Below are positions 56,791-64,000 of a stretch of 64,000 bases of DNA, piece by piece. Source of the DNA: DASUBN01 sp036000105 (GTDB taxonomy: Bacteria; Pseudomonadota; Gammaproteobacteria; Natronospirales; REEB76); NCBI GenBank assembly GCA_036000105.1, contig DASYGE010000004.1, forward strand, positions 67,118 to 131,117. Direction: 5' to 3'. Both the position numbers and the translations under genes were made by a program. The notes below the pieces were generated by a model, which ran no database searches, was not told the origin of the DNA, and saw nothing but the letters and a program-made list of their open reading frames with translations. Every line of letters starts with the position of its first letter. Positions within the stretch are counted from its first letter, which is position 1.

Positions 56791-58161
56791 ATGGATGCGG
56801 TACTGCTGTCACGCTTGCAGTTCGCGTTCACGCTGAGCTTCCATATCCTGTTCCCGACCCTCACCATCGGGCTCGCGGTGTTCCTGGCGGTGGTCGAGGG
56901 TCTGTGGCTCAAGACCGGCGACGCCCTGTACAAGCGTCATTACCAGTTCTGGGTGAAGCTCTTCGCCCTCACCTTCGGCGTGGGGGTGGTCTCAGGCATC
57001 GTCCTGTCCTACGAGTTCGGCACCAACTTCAGCCGCTTCTCCGCCATCGCCGGCAGCATCATCGGGCCGCTCATGAGCTACGAGGTGCTCACTGCTTTCT
57101 TCATGGAAGCCGGCTTCCTCGGCGTGATGCTGTTCGGCTGGAACCGGGTGGGCCCTCGCTTGCACTACGCCGCCACCCTCCTGGTCGCGGCGGGCACGGT
57201 GATGTCTGCCTTCTGGATACTCTCGGCCAACTCCTGGATGCAGACCCCGGCGGGCGCGGTACTGCGGGATGGGGTGTTCTATCCTGAGGATTGGTGGAAA
57301 ATCGTCTTCAACCCGTCTTTCCCTTATCGGTTGGTGCACATGCTGCTGGCCTCCCTGCTCAGCAGCAGCCTGTTCATCGCCGGTGTCTCCGCCTGGCTGC
57401 TGCTCAGAGACAAGGACAGGCCCTTCGCCGGTTTCAGCCTGCGTTTCGCGGTCATCGCCGCCGCCATCATCGCGCCTTTGCAGATCCTCGCCGGCGACCA
57501 GCATGGCCTCGAGGTGGAAAAGTACCAGCCGGTGAAAGTAGCGGCTATCGAAGGCCGCTGGCAGACCACTGCCCATGCGCCGCTGGTCCTGTTCGGCTGG
57601 CCGGATGCCGAGACCCGCAGCAACCTTTATGCGGTGGAGATACCCGGCGCCGCCAGCCTGATCGTGAAGCACGACGTGAATGCCGTGGTCACGGGCTTGG
57701 ATTCAGTGACGCCGGATAAATGGCCTTATGTGCCGCTGGTATTCTTCGCCTTCCGGGTGATGGTGGGCATAGGGTTGCTGATCCTCGCCTATGCCTGGTG
57801 GGGGGCTTTCCTGCTGCGACGCGGGACACAGGGGACATCCCCTCTATTCCTGAAGGCTTCCGTGTTACTGATACCCGCCGGTTTCATCGCCACCGTCGCC
57901 GGTTGGTGGGTGGCCGAGACGGGGCGCCAACCCTGGGTGGTGTACGGCATCCTGCGCACCGCAGATGTAGCCACAGTGCAGCCTGCATCCCGGGTGCTGG
58001 GTTCGCTCCTGGCTTTCATCCTGGTGTATGCAGCGGTCATGACCGCCTATCTTTATTACCTGCTGAAAGTGATACGCCGGGGCCCGGCCCAGGAAGCGGC
58101 CCATGCCGCCGGTGAACACGCTCCCGCGCGCCCCGCCTTCGGCGGCGTGGAGGACAACTGA
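56791..58161 (+). CDS. cydA: Cytochrome bd ubiquinol oxidase subunit I
   Basis: CydA binds the three haems of the bd terminal oxidase and oxidises quinol. The 456-residue product has the haem ligands His18 (FHILFPTLTIG), His183 (YRLVHMLLA) and Met324 (FRVMVG), the conserved Glu98 and Glu106, and the short Q loop block GDQHGLEVEKYQP. The short length and Q loop place it with the CIO-like (cyanide-insensitive) group rather than E. coli CydA. AAAGGAG is well placed before the ATG. Confidence 0.95.
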   Translation: MDAVLLSRLQFAFTLSFHILFPTLTIGLAVFLAVVEGLWLKTGDALYKRHYQFWVKLFALTFGVGVVSGIVLSYEFGTNFSRFSAIAGSIIGPLMSYEVLTAFFMEAGFLGVMLFGWNRVGPRLHYAATLLVAAGTVMSAFWILSANSWMQTPAGAVLRDGVFYPEDWWKIVFNPSFPYRLVHMLLASLLSSSLFIAGVSAWLLLRDKDRPFAGFSLRFAVIAAAIIAPLQILAGDQHGLEVEKYQPVKVAAIEGRWQTTAHAPLVLFGWPDAETRSNLYAVEIPGAASLIVKHDVNAVVTGLDSVTPDKWPYVPLVFFAFRVMVGIGLLILAYAWWGAFLLRRGTQGTSPLFLKASVLLIPAGFIATVAGWWVAETGRQPWVVYGILRTADVATVQPASRVLGSLLAFILVYAAVMTAYLYYLLKVIRRGPAQEAAHAAGEHAPARPAFGGVEDN

Positions 58162-58162
58162 C

Positions 58163-59164
58163 ATGGCCGCGCTGCCGCTCATCTGGGTCTGCATCATCGC
58201 CGCCGGCGTCGCCATCTATGTGGTGCTGGACGGCTTCGATCTGGGGATAGGCATCCTCTTCCCCTTCGCCAGAAGCCACGCCCACCGCGACCTGATGATG
58301 AACAGCGTGGCGCCGGTATGGGACGGTAACGAAACCTGGCTGGTCATGGGCGGCGTGGCACTGCTGGCGGCCTTCCCCAAGGCTTATGCCATCCTGCTCT
58401 CGGCTTTATATACGCCGCTCATGCTCATGCTGATCGCGCTGATATTCCGCGGTGTCTCCTTCGAGTTCCGCTTCAAGGCCCATAGCAGCCGTTACCTGTG
58501 GGACGCGGCCTTCAGCCTCGGTTCCATGCTCACGGCTTTCTGCCAGGGCTTGACGCTCGGCGCCGTGGTACAGGGTTTCCAGGTCGCCGATGGCGCGTAC
58601 GCGGGCGGCGCCTACGATTGGTTCACGCCCTTCAGCGTCTTCACCGGCTTCGCAGTGATCGCGGGCTATGCGCTCCTGGGCAGTAGCTGGCTCATCATGA
58701 AGACCGAACATGCCCTGCAGGACTGGAGTTTCAAAGCGGCGAGACGTTGTCTCTTCCTGATGCTGGCGGCCGTAGCCGTGGTGAGCCTCTGGACGCCGTT
58801 CATGCAGCCCGCTATCCGGGAGCGCTGGTTCTCGCTGCCGAACTTCTTCTATCTCTCCCAGGTGCCCTTCGCTACCTTCCTGCTGGCCACTGGCTGCTGG
58901 TACGCGCTACGGCGGCGTTACCCACGGGCTCCCTTCTTCTGCAGCATCGGTCTGTTCCTGCTGGCGTACCTGGGGCTCATCATCAGCATCTGGCCCTACA
59001 TCGTGCCCCGCGCCCTGACCTATGCAGAAGCTGCGTCTCCGCCTTCCAGCCAGCTCTTCGTGCTGGTGGGTTTCGTGATAATCGTGCCTGTGATATTGGG
59101 TTATACCGTGGTGGGTTACCGCATCTTCAGCGGTAAAGTGAAGGCCGGGGAGCATTACCATTGA
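58163..59164 (+). CDS. cydB: Cytochrome bd ubiquinol oxidase subunit II
   Basis: CydB is the structural partner of CydA. The 333-residue product has eight or nine membrane helices and the N-terminal family block VVLDGFDLGIGILFPF, plus PVWDGNETWLVMGGVALLAAFP. The start at 58163 is chosen over an in-frame 58103 that lies inside cydA. Its stop codon overlaps the start of a small membrane ORF. Confidence 0.95.
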   Translation: MAALPLIWVCIIAAGVAIYVVLDGFDLGIGILFPFARSHAHRDLMMNSVAPVWDGNETWLVMGGVALLAAFPKAYAILLSALYTPLMLMLIALIFRGVSFEFRFKAHSSRYLWDAAFSLGSMLTAFCQGLTLGAVVQGFQVADGAYAGGAYDWFTPFSVFTGFAVIAGYALLGSSWLIMKTEHALQDWSFKAARRCLFLMLAAVAVVSLWTPFMQPAIRERWFSLPNFFYLSQVPFATFLLATGCWYALRRRYPRAPFFCSIGLFLLAYLGLIISIWPYIVPRALTYAEAASPPSSQLFVLVGFVIIVPVILGYTVVGYRIFSGKVKAGEHYH

Positions 59165-59295
59165 ACGGCAGACGCGACATCCTGGCTACGCGCCCGCGAC
59201 TGCGTAGCTGGTTATGGTTCGCGGGGATCTATCTCGGTTCGCTGGCAGCCTACGCCCTGCTGACGGGCCTGGCGCACTTCTTCATCCGCGGCTGA
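59161..59295 (+). CDS. Small one-helix membrane protein after cydB (CydX/DUF2474-like)
   Basis: A 44-residue frame starting at TTG, which overlaps the cydB stop in TTGA. The first 17 residues are basic (NGRRDILATRPRLRS) and the rest is one hydrophobic helix (WLWFAGIYLGSLAAYALL in part) ending HFFIRG. Small subunits of this kind (CydX, CydS, DUF2474 proteins) follow cydB in many genomes and stabilise the bd oxidase. The position, overlap and single-helix pattern support the call; I cannot choose between these families. The last 14 bases overlap the converging NERD gene. Confidence 0.7.
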   Translation: MNGRRDILATRPRLRSWLWFAGIYLGSLAAYALLTGLAHFFIRG

Positions 59296-59896
59296 GGGGC
59301 TCGGGGCGTTCGCGCCCGGCTGTGACGTTGGCTGCCTGACAGATCAGGTCCCAAGTAGCCTGCAAATCGTCGGCGATGCTCACGGGCCCTTTCTGCTTCG
59401 CCCGCAACAGGGGCTGGGCGAACTCTTCCAGCAGTTGTACTCCCTCAGGGCGGCCTTTCGGGAAATGTCCGCGGGAAGTGAACAGGATGCGCGGTACGGC
59501 GTCACAGCCTGGCGCCAGCTGCTTCACCGCCGTCACCCGATCATGCATGGGGCGGATGGGATTACTGAACTGGTAACGACGCCGGCGGCCCATGGCGGTC
59601 CACACATCCATCTTCTCAGAACCGAAGACCGCACCTTCCACGTCGCGTATGTCCAGTACGAAGATCTGCCGGCCGCGCAGGATCACTGCATCCACTGGCA
59701 CGAAACCGCCGATGCCGTCCGGCAGCATCACGTCGCGCACCAGGCGGTCGGCGATGTTGCGTAGGGTACGGGTCACGCCGCGCTGTATGGCGGTGACACG
59801 CAGCCAGGCCCATAGGCCGAGGGCGGCCAGCAGCACCACGAGCGCACCGGCGGACACGGTCCAGAACAGCCAGTTGTCGTACCAGGCATGCGTCAT
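59282..59896 (-). CDS. Membrane-anchored NERD (nuclease-related) domain protein
   Basis: A protein of 204 residues with an N-terminal membrane helix (about 8-31) and a domain with the NERD pattern: VPVDAVILRGRQIFVLDIRDVEGAV (in part), where the Asp and the ILDIK-like strand correspond to the nuclease-related fold. The canonical catalytic Glu-x-Lys is not obvious, since IRD replaces the usual IKNW, so nuclease activity is doubtful. AGAGGG lies eight bases before the ATG. The downstream TatD-like or Mpo1 genes offer no hint of the role. Confidence 0.65.
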   Translation of the reverse strand: MTHAWYDNWLFWTVSAGALVVLLAALGLWAWLRVTAIQRGVTRTLRNIADRLVRDVMLPDGIGGFVPVDAVILRGRQIFVLDIRDVEGAVFGSEKMDVWTAMGRRRRYQFSNPIRPMHDRVTAVKQLAPGCDAVPRILFTSRGHFPKGRPEGVQLLEEFAQPLLRAKQKGPVSIADDLQATWDLICQAANVTAGRERPEPLSRG

Positions 59897-59978
59897 GCAG
59901 ATATCCCTCTTGTCTGCCGTGCCGGACCCCTCCGGCGGGCGCGTATTGTAACGGAATGTCCCTTCCGCGCCAGATAGT

Positions 59979-60302
59979 CTAGAAGCTGATGCGCCCCGTG
60001 AGCATGTCCCGGTACATGACCCAATCCCCCATGAAACTATAGAGGGGATGGGTGAAGGTGGCGGGGCGGTTCTTCTCGAAGAAGAAATGCCCTGCCCAAG
60101 CGAAGCCGTAACCGAAGAGCGGTATGAGTAGCAGGCCCCAGCCGTCGCCGCTTTCAAACACACCCAGTAGCGTGAGCAATACCAGGCTGGTGCCTATGAA
60201 ATGCATCCGCCGACAGCTGCGGCTCTGGTGCTCCCCCAGGTAAAACGGGTAGAAATCCCTGAATGTGCCGTAGCCTCCGCCCATGAACTGCCCGCCTCTC
60301 AT
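59979..60302 (-). CDS. Mpo1-like (DUF962) membrane protein
   Basis: A protein of 107 residues with two or three membrane helices and the DUF962 landmarks FYPFYLGEHQ, RRMHFIGTS and GHFFFEKNRPATFTHPL, followed by FMGDWVMY. The yeast homologue Mpo1 is an iron(II)-dependent dioxygenase acting on 2-hydroxy fatty acids, with histidines as iron ligands; these histidines (in GEHQ, MHF, GHFF and THP) are present. The bacterial role is inferred only from homology. The start overlaps the sirB2 stop in ATGA. Confidence 0.87.
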   Translation of the reverse strand: MRGGQFMGGGYGTFRDFYPFYLGEHQSRSCRRMHFIGTSLVLLTLLGVFESGDGWGLLLIPLFGYGFAWAGHFFFEKNRPATFTHPLYSFMGDWVMYRDMLTGRISF

Positions 60303-60682
60303 CCCAGTAGGCTAAATATACCCCGCGGGTCGTGGGTGAATGCAATGCTCGCGATGAAGCCGAACATGGTGAGCGCCGCGGCGAACGCCCAAGGCCGCCA
60401 CCGGCCCGGCAACCTGAATGCCAGCACGCCGAGGACGATGTAGGCCACGACGCAGCCGAGCTTCACTTCCAGCCATGGGGTGCGCAAGGGATCCAGCCGC
60501 AGCATGAGCACGAGCCAGACGCCACAGGCCAGCAGCAGGGTATCCACCACATGGGGCAATATCCGCCACACACGGGTTTTGGGCCCCGGCCGTATCCACA
60601 GCATGGCCATACCCCGCATGGCGAAGAGCCCGACGCTGGTGGCGGCGAACAGGATGTGGGCGACTTTCACTTCAGCGTACAT
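60299..60682 (-). CDS. SirB2 family membrane protein
   Basis: A protein of 127 residues with four membrane helices, starting MYAEVKVAHILFAATSV and containing RILPHVVDTLLLACGVWL and PWLEVKLGCVVAYIVLGV. It matches SirB2, named for a regulatory effect on invasion genes in Salmonella, though the biochemical role is unknown. It forms a coupled pair with the Mpo1-like gene. It diverges from the suf operon across 96 bases that carry the palindromic operator. Confidence 0.88.
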   Translation of the reverse strand: MYAEVKVAHILFAATSVGLFAMRGMAMLWIRPGPKTRVWRILPHVVDTLLLACGVWLVLMLRLDPLRTPWLEVKLGCVVAYIVLGVLAFRLPGRWRPWAFAAALTMFGFIASIAFTHDPRGIFSLLG

Positions 60683-60735
60683 GTCTGCCTCCAGGCACAG
60701 GATGGCTTTAATACCTGACTTTATCTCCCAGGCTA

Positions 60736-60756
60736 ATAGGACTAAAATAGTCCTAT
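60736..60756. promoter_or_regulatory. Palindromic operator upstream of the suf operon
   Basis: Eight-base arms ATAGGACT and AGTCCTAT are perfectly symmetric around AAAAT. The core GACTAAAATAGTC fits the centre of the IscR type 1 site (GACT-R-WWW-Y-AGTC). It lies 23 bases before the TTG start of an Rrf2-family regulator gene and overlaps possible -10 boxes (TAAAAT at 43-48 of that line, TATATAA beyond). It is the likely autoregulatory site. Confidence 0.75.
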
Positions 60757-60778
60757 ATAAGCTAAGGACGACAAGCCC

Positions 60779-61246
60779 TTGCTACGCCTGAGCAAATTGA
60801 CCGATTACGGCACGGTGGTGCTCTCCCAGATGGCCCGGGATCCGGGCCGGCTGCACACGGCCGCTGAACTGGCCGCGGCCATCCACTTGGCCGCCCCCAC
60901 CGTGAGCAAGCTCCTGAAGCACTTCGCCCGGGCCGGCATCCTTACGTCCCATCGGGGCGCCCGCGGCGGCTACAGCCTCGCCCGCCGGGCGGATGAGATT
61001 ACCGCCGTGCAGATCATCGACGCCATCGAAGGGCCCGTAGCCATCACCCAGTGCAGCATGAGCCACAGCCGCTGCGGCATCGAGGCGGTCTGCGGCATCG
61101 GCCACAACTGGCAACGCATCAGCCTCGCCATCCGGGATTCCTTGAGCAACGTCACTCTGGCGCAACTTGCGCGTCCCGTGGCGCTGCCGCCCAGCCTCGA
61201 TTTCCGCGCGGTGCTGGGCAATAGCCCAGCGCCACGCAAGCAGTGA
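60779..61246 (+). CDS. Rrf2-family regulator of the suf operon (SufR/IscR-like)
   Basis: A regulator of 155 residues with an N-terminal winged helix (LRLSKLTDYGTVVLS, then APTVSKLLKHFARAGIL, RGARGGYSLAR) and three cluster-binding cysteines Cys92, Cys99 and Cys105 (CSMSHSRC, then AVC). It belongs to the IscR/NsrR superfamily and probably senses iron-sulfur status to control the operon it heads. The TTG start gives the usual MLRLSKLTDY N-terminus and is the most likely one. No ATG is available. It is followed after ten bases by sufB. Confidence 0.9.
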   Translation: MLRLSKLTDYGTVVLSQMARDPGRLHTAAELAAAIHLAAPTVSKLLKHFARAGILTSHRGARGGYSLARRADEITAVQIIDAIEGPVAITQCSMSHSRCGIEAVCGIGHNWQRISLAIRDSLSNVTLAQLARPVALPPSLDFRAVLGNSPAPRKQ

Positions 61247-61256
61247 GCTGAAACAT

Positions 61257-62705
61257 ATGGCCGCTGACAACAAAGACGTGGATAAGCTGCTGCGCGGTGA
61301 ATACCGCCATGGCTTCATCACCGACATCGAATCCGACACCGTCGCGCCTGGCCTCAACGAAGATGTGATCCGCTTCATCTCGGCGAAGAAGCAGGAACCC
61401 GCCTTCCTGCTGGAGTGGCGCCTCAAGGCTTATCGCCATTGGCTGACCTTGCAGGAACCTAAGTGGGCGCATCTGCATCATCAGGCCATCGACTACCAGG
61501 ACATCTCGTACTACTCGGCGCCGAAATCCAAGAAGGATGGGCCCAAGAGCCTGGCGGACGTGGACCCGAAGTTGCTGGAGACCTACGAGAAGCTCGGGGT
61601 GCCCTTGCATGAGCGCGCGGCCTTAGCCGGCGTGGCGGTGGATGCGGTGTTTGACTCCGTGTCCGTGGCTACCACCTTCCGAGAGAAGCTCGCGGAAGCC
61701 GGTGTCATCTTCTGCTCCTTCTCCGAAGCGGTGCAGAAGCATCCGGCCCTGGTGGAGCAGTACCTCGGCAGCGTAGTGCCTTACTCCGACAATTTCTTCG
61801 CCACCCTGAACTCCGCGGTGTTCACTGACGGCTCGTTCGTATATATCCCGAAGGGCGTGCGCTGCCCCATGGAACTCAGCACTTACTTCCGCATCAATGC
61901 CTCCAAGACTGGCCAGTTCGAACGTACCCTGATAATCGCCGATGAAGGTGCGCAGGTGAGTTATCTCGAAGGCTGCACCGCCCCCATGCGCGACGAGAAC
62001 CAACTGCACGCGGCAGTAGTGGAACTGGTGGCTCTCAAAGGCGCCCAGATCAAGTACTCCACGGTGCAGAACTGGTATCCGGGTGATGCGGAAGGCAAAG
62101 GCGGCATCTATAACTTCGTGACCAAACGCGGTGAATGCCGGGGTGACGATTCCAAGATCTCCTGGACCCAGGTGGAGACGGGCTCCGCCATCACCTGGAA
62201 GTATCCGAGTTGTGTGCTCAAGGGCGACAACTCCGTGGGTGAGTTCTACTCCGTGGCGGTAGCTAACAACTACCAGCAGGCGGATACCGGCACCAAGATG
62301 CTGCACATCGGTAAGAACACCCGCAGCACCATCGTATCGAAGGGCATCTCTGCAGGCCATGGCCAGAACAGCTACCGGGGCCTCGTGAAGGTAGCCGCTG
62401 GCGCTGAAGGTGCCCGCAACCACACCCAATGCGATTCCCTGCTCATGGGCGACAAGTGCGGCGCCCATACCTTCCCTTACATGGAAGCCAAGAACCCCAC
62501 GGCGCGGATCGAGCACGAAGCCACCACCTCCAAGATCAGCGACGACCAACTGTTCTATTGCCGTAGTCGGGGTATCTCCGCCGAAGACGCGGTCAACATG
62601 ATCGTGAACGGTTTCTGCAAAGATGTATTCAAGGAACTGCCCATGGAGTTCGCTGTGGAGGCCCAGCGCCTCCTGGCGGTCACCTTAGAAGGCGCAGTCG
62701 GTTAA
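61257..62705 (+). CDS. sufB: Fe-S cluster assembly scaffold SufB
   Basis: SufB is the scaffold subunit of the SufBCD complex on which [4Fe-4S] clusters are built under oxidative stress or iron limitation. The 482-residue product has YIPKGVRCPMELSTYFRIN, EGCTAPMRDENQLHAAVVEL, QNWYPGDAEGKGGIYNFVTKRG (in part) and the C-terminal HEATTSKISDDQLFYCRSRG. The frame is open further upstream, but the ATG at 61257 gives the normal length. Confidence 0.96.
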   Translation: MAADNKDVDKLLRGEYRHGFITDIESDTVAPGLNEDVIRFISAKKQEPAFLLEWRLKAYRHWLTLQEPKWAHLHHQAIDYQDISYYSAPKSKKDGPKSLADVDPKLLETYEKLGVPLHERAALAGVAVDAVFDSVSVATTFREKLAEAGVIFCSFSEAVQKHPALVEQYLGSVVPYSDNFFATLNSAVFTDGSFVYIPKGVRCPMELSTYFRINASKTGQFERTLIIADEGAQVSYLEGCTAPMRDENQLHAAVVELVALKGAQIKYSTVQNWYPGDAEGKGGIYNFVTKRGECRGDDSKISWTQVETGSAITWKYPSCVLKGDNSVGEFYSVAVANNYQQADTGTKMLHIGKNTRSTIVSKGISAGHGQNSYRGLVKVAAGAEGARNHTQCDSLLMGDKCGAHTFPYMEAKNPTARIEHEATTSKISDDQLFYCRSRGISAEDAVNMIVNGFCKDVFKELPMEFAVEAQRLLAVTLEGAVG

Positions 62706-62722
62706 GGATCAAAGGTAACGAA

Positions 62723-63475
62723 ATGCTCAATATCAAGAATCTGCATGCCAGGGTCGAAGGTCGCGACATCCTCAAGGGCCTCAGCCTCGAAGTGAATGCC
62801 GGCGAAGTGCACGCCATCATGGGTCCCAACGGCTCCGGCAAGAGCACTCTCGCCCACATCCTGGCGGGTCGCGACGGGTACGAAGTGACCGCTGGCAGCG
62901 TGAGCTACCAGGACAAAGACCTCCTGGCTATGACTCCGGAAGAACGGGCCCGGGAAGGCGTGTTCCTGGCCTTCCAGTACCCGGTGGAGATCCCCGGGGT
63001 CAATAACGTGTACCTGCTCAAGGCTGCCTTCAATGCCATCCGCAAGCAAAGGGGTGAGGAAGAACTGGATGCCATGGACTTCCTCGGTCTGGTGAAGGCC
63101 AAGATGCAGCTCATGGAGATGGACCTTTCTTTCCTCAACCGCGCAGTGAACGAAGGCTTCTCCGGCGGCGAGAAGAAGCGCAACGAGATACTGCAGATGC
63201 TGGTACTGGAGCCCAAACTCGCGTTGCTGGATGAGACCGATTCAGGCCTGGACATCGACGCCCTCAAGGTGGTGGCCAAGGGCGTGAACCGCCTGCGGGA
63301 TCCCAAGCGTGCGATCGTCATGGTGACTCATTACCAGCGCCTGCTGGACCACGTCGTACCCGACAAGGTGCACGTGCTGGTGGATGGCCGGGTGGTGAAA
63401 TCCGGTGGCAAGGAACTGGCCCTGGAACTTGAGAAGCGCGGTTACGACTGGCTGCGCGAAGGCGTGGTGGCGTGA
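62723..63475 (+). CDS. sufC: Fe-S cluster assembly ATPase SufC
   Basis: SufC is the ABC-type ATPase that drives conformational change in SufBCD. The 250-residue product has Walker A MGPNGSGKSTLAHILAG, signature FSGGEKKRNEILQML and Walker B LALLDETDSGLD, where the usual Glu-Pro is replaced by Glu-Thr as is normal in SufC. It follows sufB after 17 bases and overlaps sufD by four bases in GTGA. Confidence 0.96.
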   Translation: MLNIKNLHARVEGRDILKGLSLEVNAGEVHAIMGPNGSGKSTLAHILAGRDGYEVTAGSVSYQDKDLLAMTPEERAREGVFLAFQYPVEIPGVNNVYLLKAAFNAIRKQRGEEELDAMDFLGLVKAKMQLMEMDLSFLNRAVNEGFSGGEKKRNEILQMLVLEPKLALLDETDSGLDIDALKVVAKGVNRLRDPKRAIVMVTHYQRLLDHVVPDKVHVLVDGRVVKSGGKELALELEKRGYDWLREGVVA

Positions 63476-64000
63476 GCGCCGCCCTTAAATCCTACGTGGA
63501 TGGCTACGGTCGCCTGCCGTCGACTCCCACCTGGCTGCGGCCGGTACAAGAAGCAGCTCTGGAACGGGCGGTGACTCGCGGCTTCCCCGGGGCTCGCGAC
63601 GAAGCCTGGAAATATACCTCTGTGTCGGCCCTGGAGAAGCGTGGCTTCACGCCCGCCGAGACCGCGACGCAGTTGGATATGGCGATACTGGATACCCTGC
63701 TCATCCCTGGGCTGGAATCATCCCGGTTGGTATTCGTGGATGGCCGCTATCAACCCGGACTCTCGCAACTTCCGGGTGGCGTGCGCGCATCACCTTTGGC
63801 CGCAGGTGATGCAGACCTGCGGGACGCACTCGTAGTAGCGCCGGAATGGCAGCACGATACCTTCGTCAACCTCAATACCGCCCTCTTCCGTGACGGCCTG
63901 CTGCTGGAGATCCCCACCGGACAGACTCTGGCAGCGCCCCTGGAGCTTCTGCACGTGAGCACGGCTCACACGGGGGCTGCCGCCATCAACCTGCGCTTCG
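63472..64000 (+). CDS. sufD: Fe-S cluster assembly protein SufD, 3' end missing
   Basis: The window ends inside this gene after 176 codons. The GTG start overlaps the sufC stop (GTGA). The visible part reads DEAWKYTSV near residue 45 and NLNTALFRDGLLLEIPTG around residue 125, both typical of SufD, which pairs with SufB in the SufBC2D complex and is needed for iron entry. The C-terminal half, and a likely sufS/sufE-type continuation, lie outside the window. Confidence 0.93.
   Translation, partial: MSAALKSYVDGYGRLPSTPTWLRPVQEAALERAVTRGFPGARDEAWKYTSVSALEKRGFTPAETATQLDMAILDTLLIPGLESSRLVFVDGRYQPGLSQLPGGVRASPLAAGDADLRDALVVAPEWQHDTFVNLNTALFRDGLLLEIPTGQTLAAPLELLHVSTAHTGAAAINLRF

Overview
The window is GC-rich, densely packed chromosomal DNA from a gammaproteobacterium. 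The gacA-uvrC-pgsA block followed by tRNA-Gly, tRNA-Cys and tRNA-Leu is the classical order of enteric bacteria. The neighbours icd, rluE, nudJ, mnmA, hflD, purB and roxA also sit in one neighbourhood in Escherichia coli; here they are split into several blocks. A class II DAHP synthase, a separate ccmH and ccmI, a lysine saccharopine-type gene pair and a patatin autotransporter point away from the Enterobacteriaceae, towards a basal or Xanthomonadales-like lineage (inference). There is no sign of phage, plasmid, insertion sequence, CRISPR array or rRNA operon, and no gene-free stretch longer than 300 bases.

Layout. 1-3932 (+): the end of a LVIVD beta-propeller protein, a PilZ protein, a membrane-anchored cytochrome c and a lipoprotein zinc peptidase of the dipeptidyl-peptidase III type. 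3946-11198 (-): a complete ccmABCDE-(cytochrome c)-FGHI operon for System I cytochrome c maturation, starting only seven bases after the tRNA-Leu gene. 11206-11642 (-): the three tRNAs. 11696-18468 (-): pgsA, uvrC, a family 5 uracil-DNA glycosylase, a GacA/UvrY response regulator, isocitrate dehydrogenase and malate synthase. 18571-20468: rluE converging on class II DAHP synthase. 20637-24246 (+): a saccharopine dehydrogenase-like gene, an ALDH7 semialdehyde dehydrogenase and uppP. 24250-31236 (-): a one-domain asparaginase, a PlpD-like patatin, a DegV protein, mazG, nudL and fumC.

31393-37442 (+) is a tight run: purB, a small lipoprotein gene, roxA, a GNAT gene, an unknown gene, nudJ, mnmA and hflD. 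It joins purine synthesis, ribosomal protein hydroxylation and tRNA thiolation. acnA follows at 37560; with icd, aceB and fumC the window therefore carries much of the TCA and glyoxylate pathway. 40278-47119 is mixed: an outer-membrane barrel, a variant PAP2 phosphatase, a mercaptopyruvate sulfurtransferase, an SDR enzyme, a universal stress protein, a YgjP-type metallopeptidase, a transmembrane VWA-FHA protein and a MAPEG protein. 47238-54335 carries two ABC systems, one of the ABC-2 type and one of the MacB/FtsX type with its own HlyD adaptor, with mtfA between them. 54490-59295 (+): tatD, an M20 peptidase and a cytochrome bd oxidase followed by a previously uncalled 44-residue membrane ORF. 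59282-60682 (-): NERD, Mpo1-like and SirB2 proteins. The window ends in the suf iron-sulfur operon (regulator, sufB, sufC, start of sufD), preceded by a perfect palindrome that matches the core of the IscR type 1 operator.

The most unusual points are the tRNA-Leu/ccmA junction, the cytochrome c gene inside the ccm operon, the suf operator, the small ORF after cydB and the VWA-membrane-FHA protein. I did not find a defence system or an obviously new multi-gene system.
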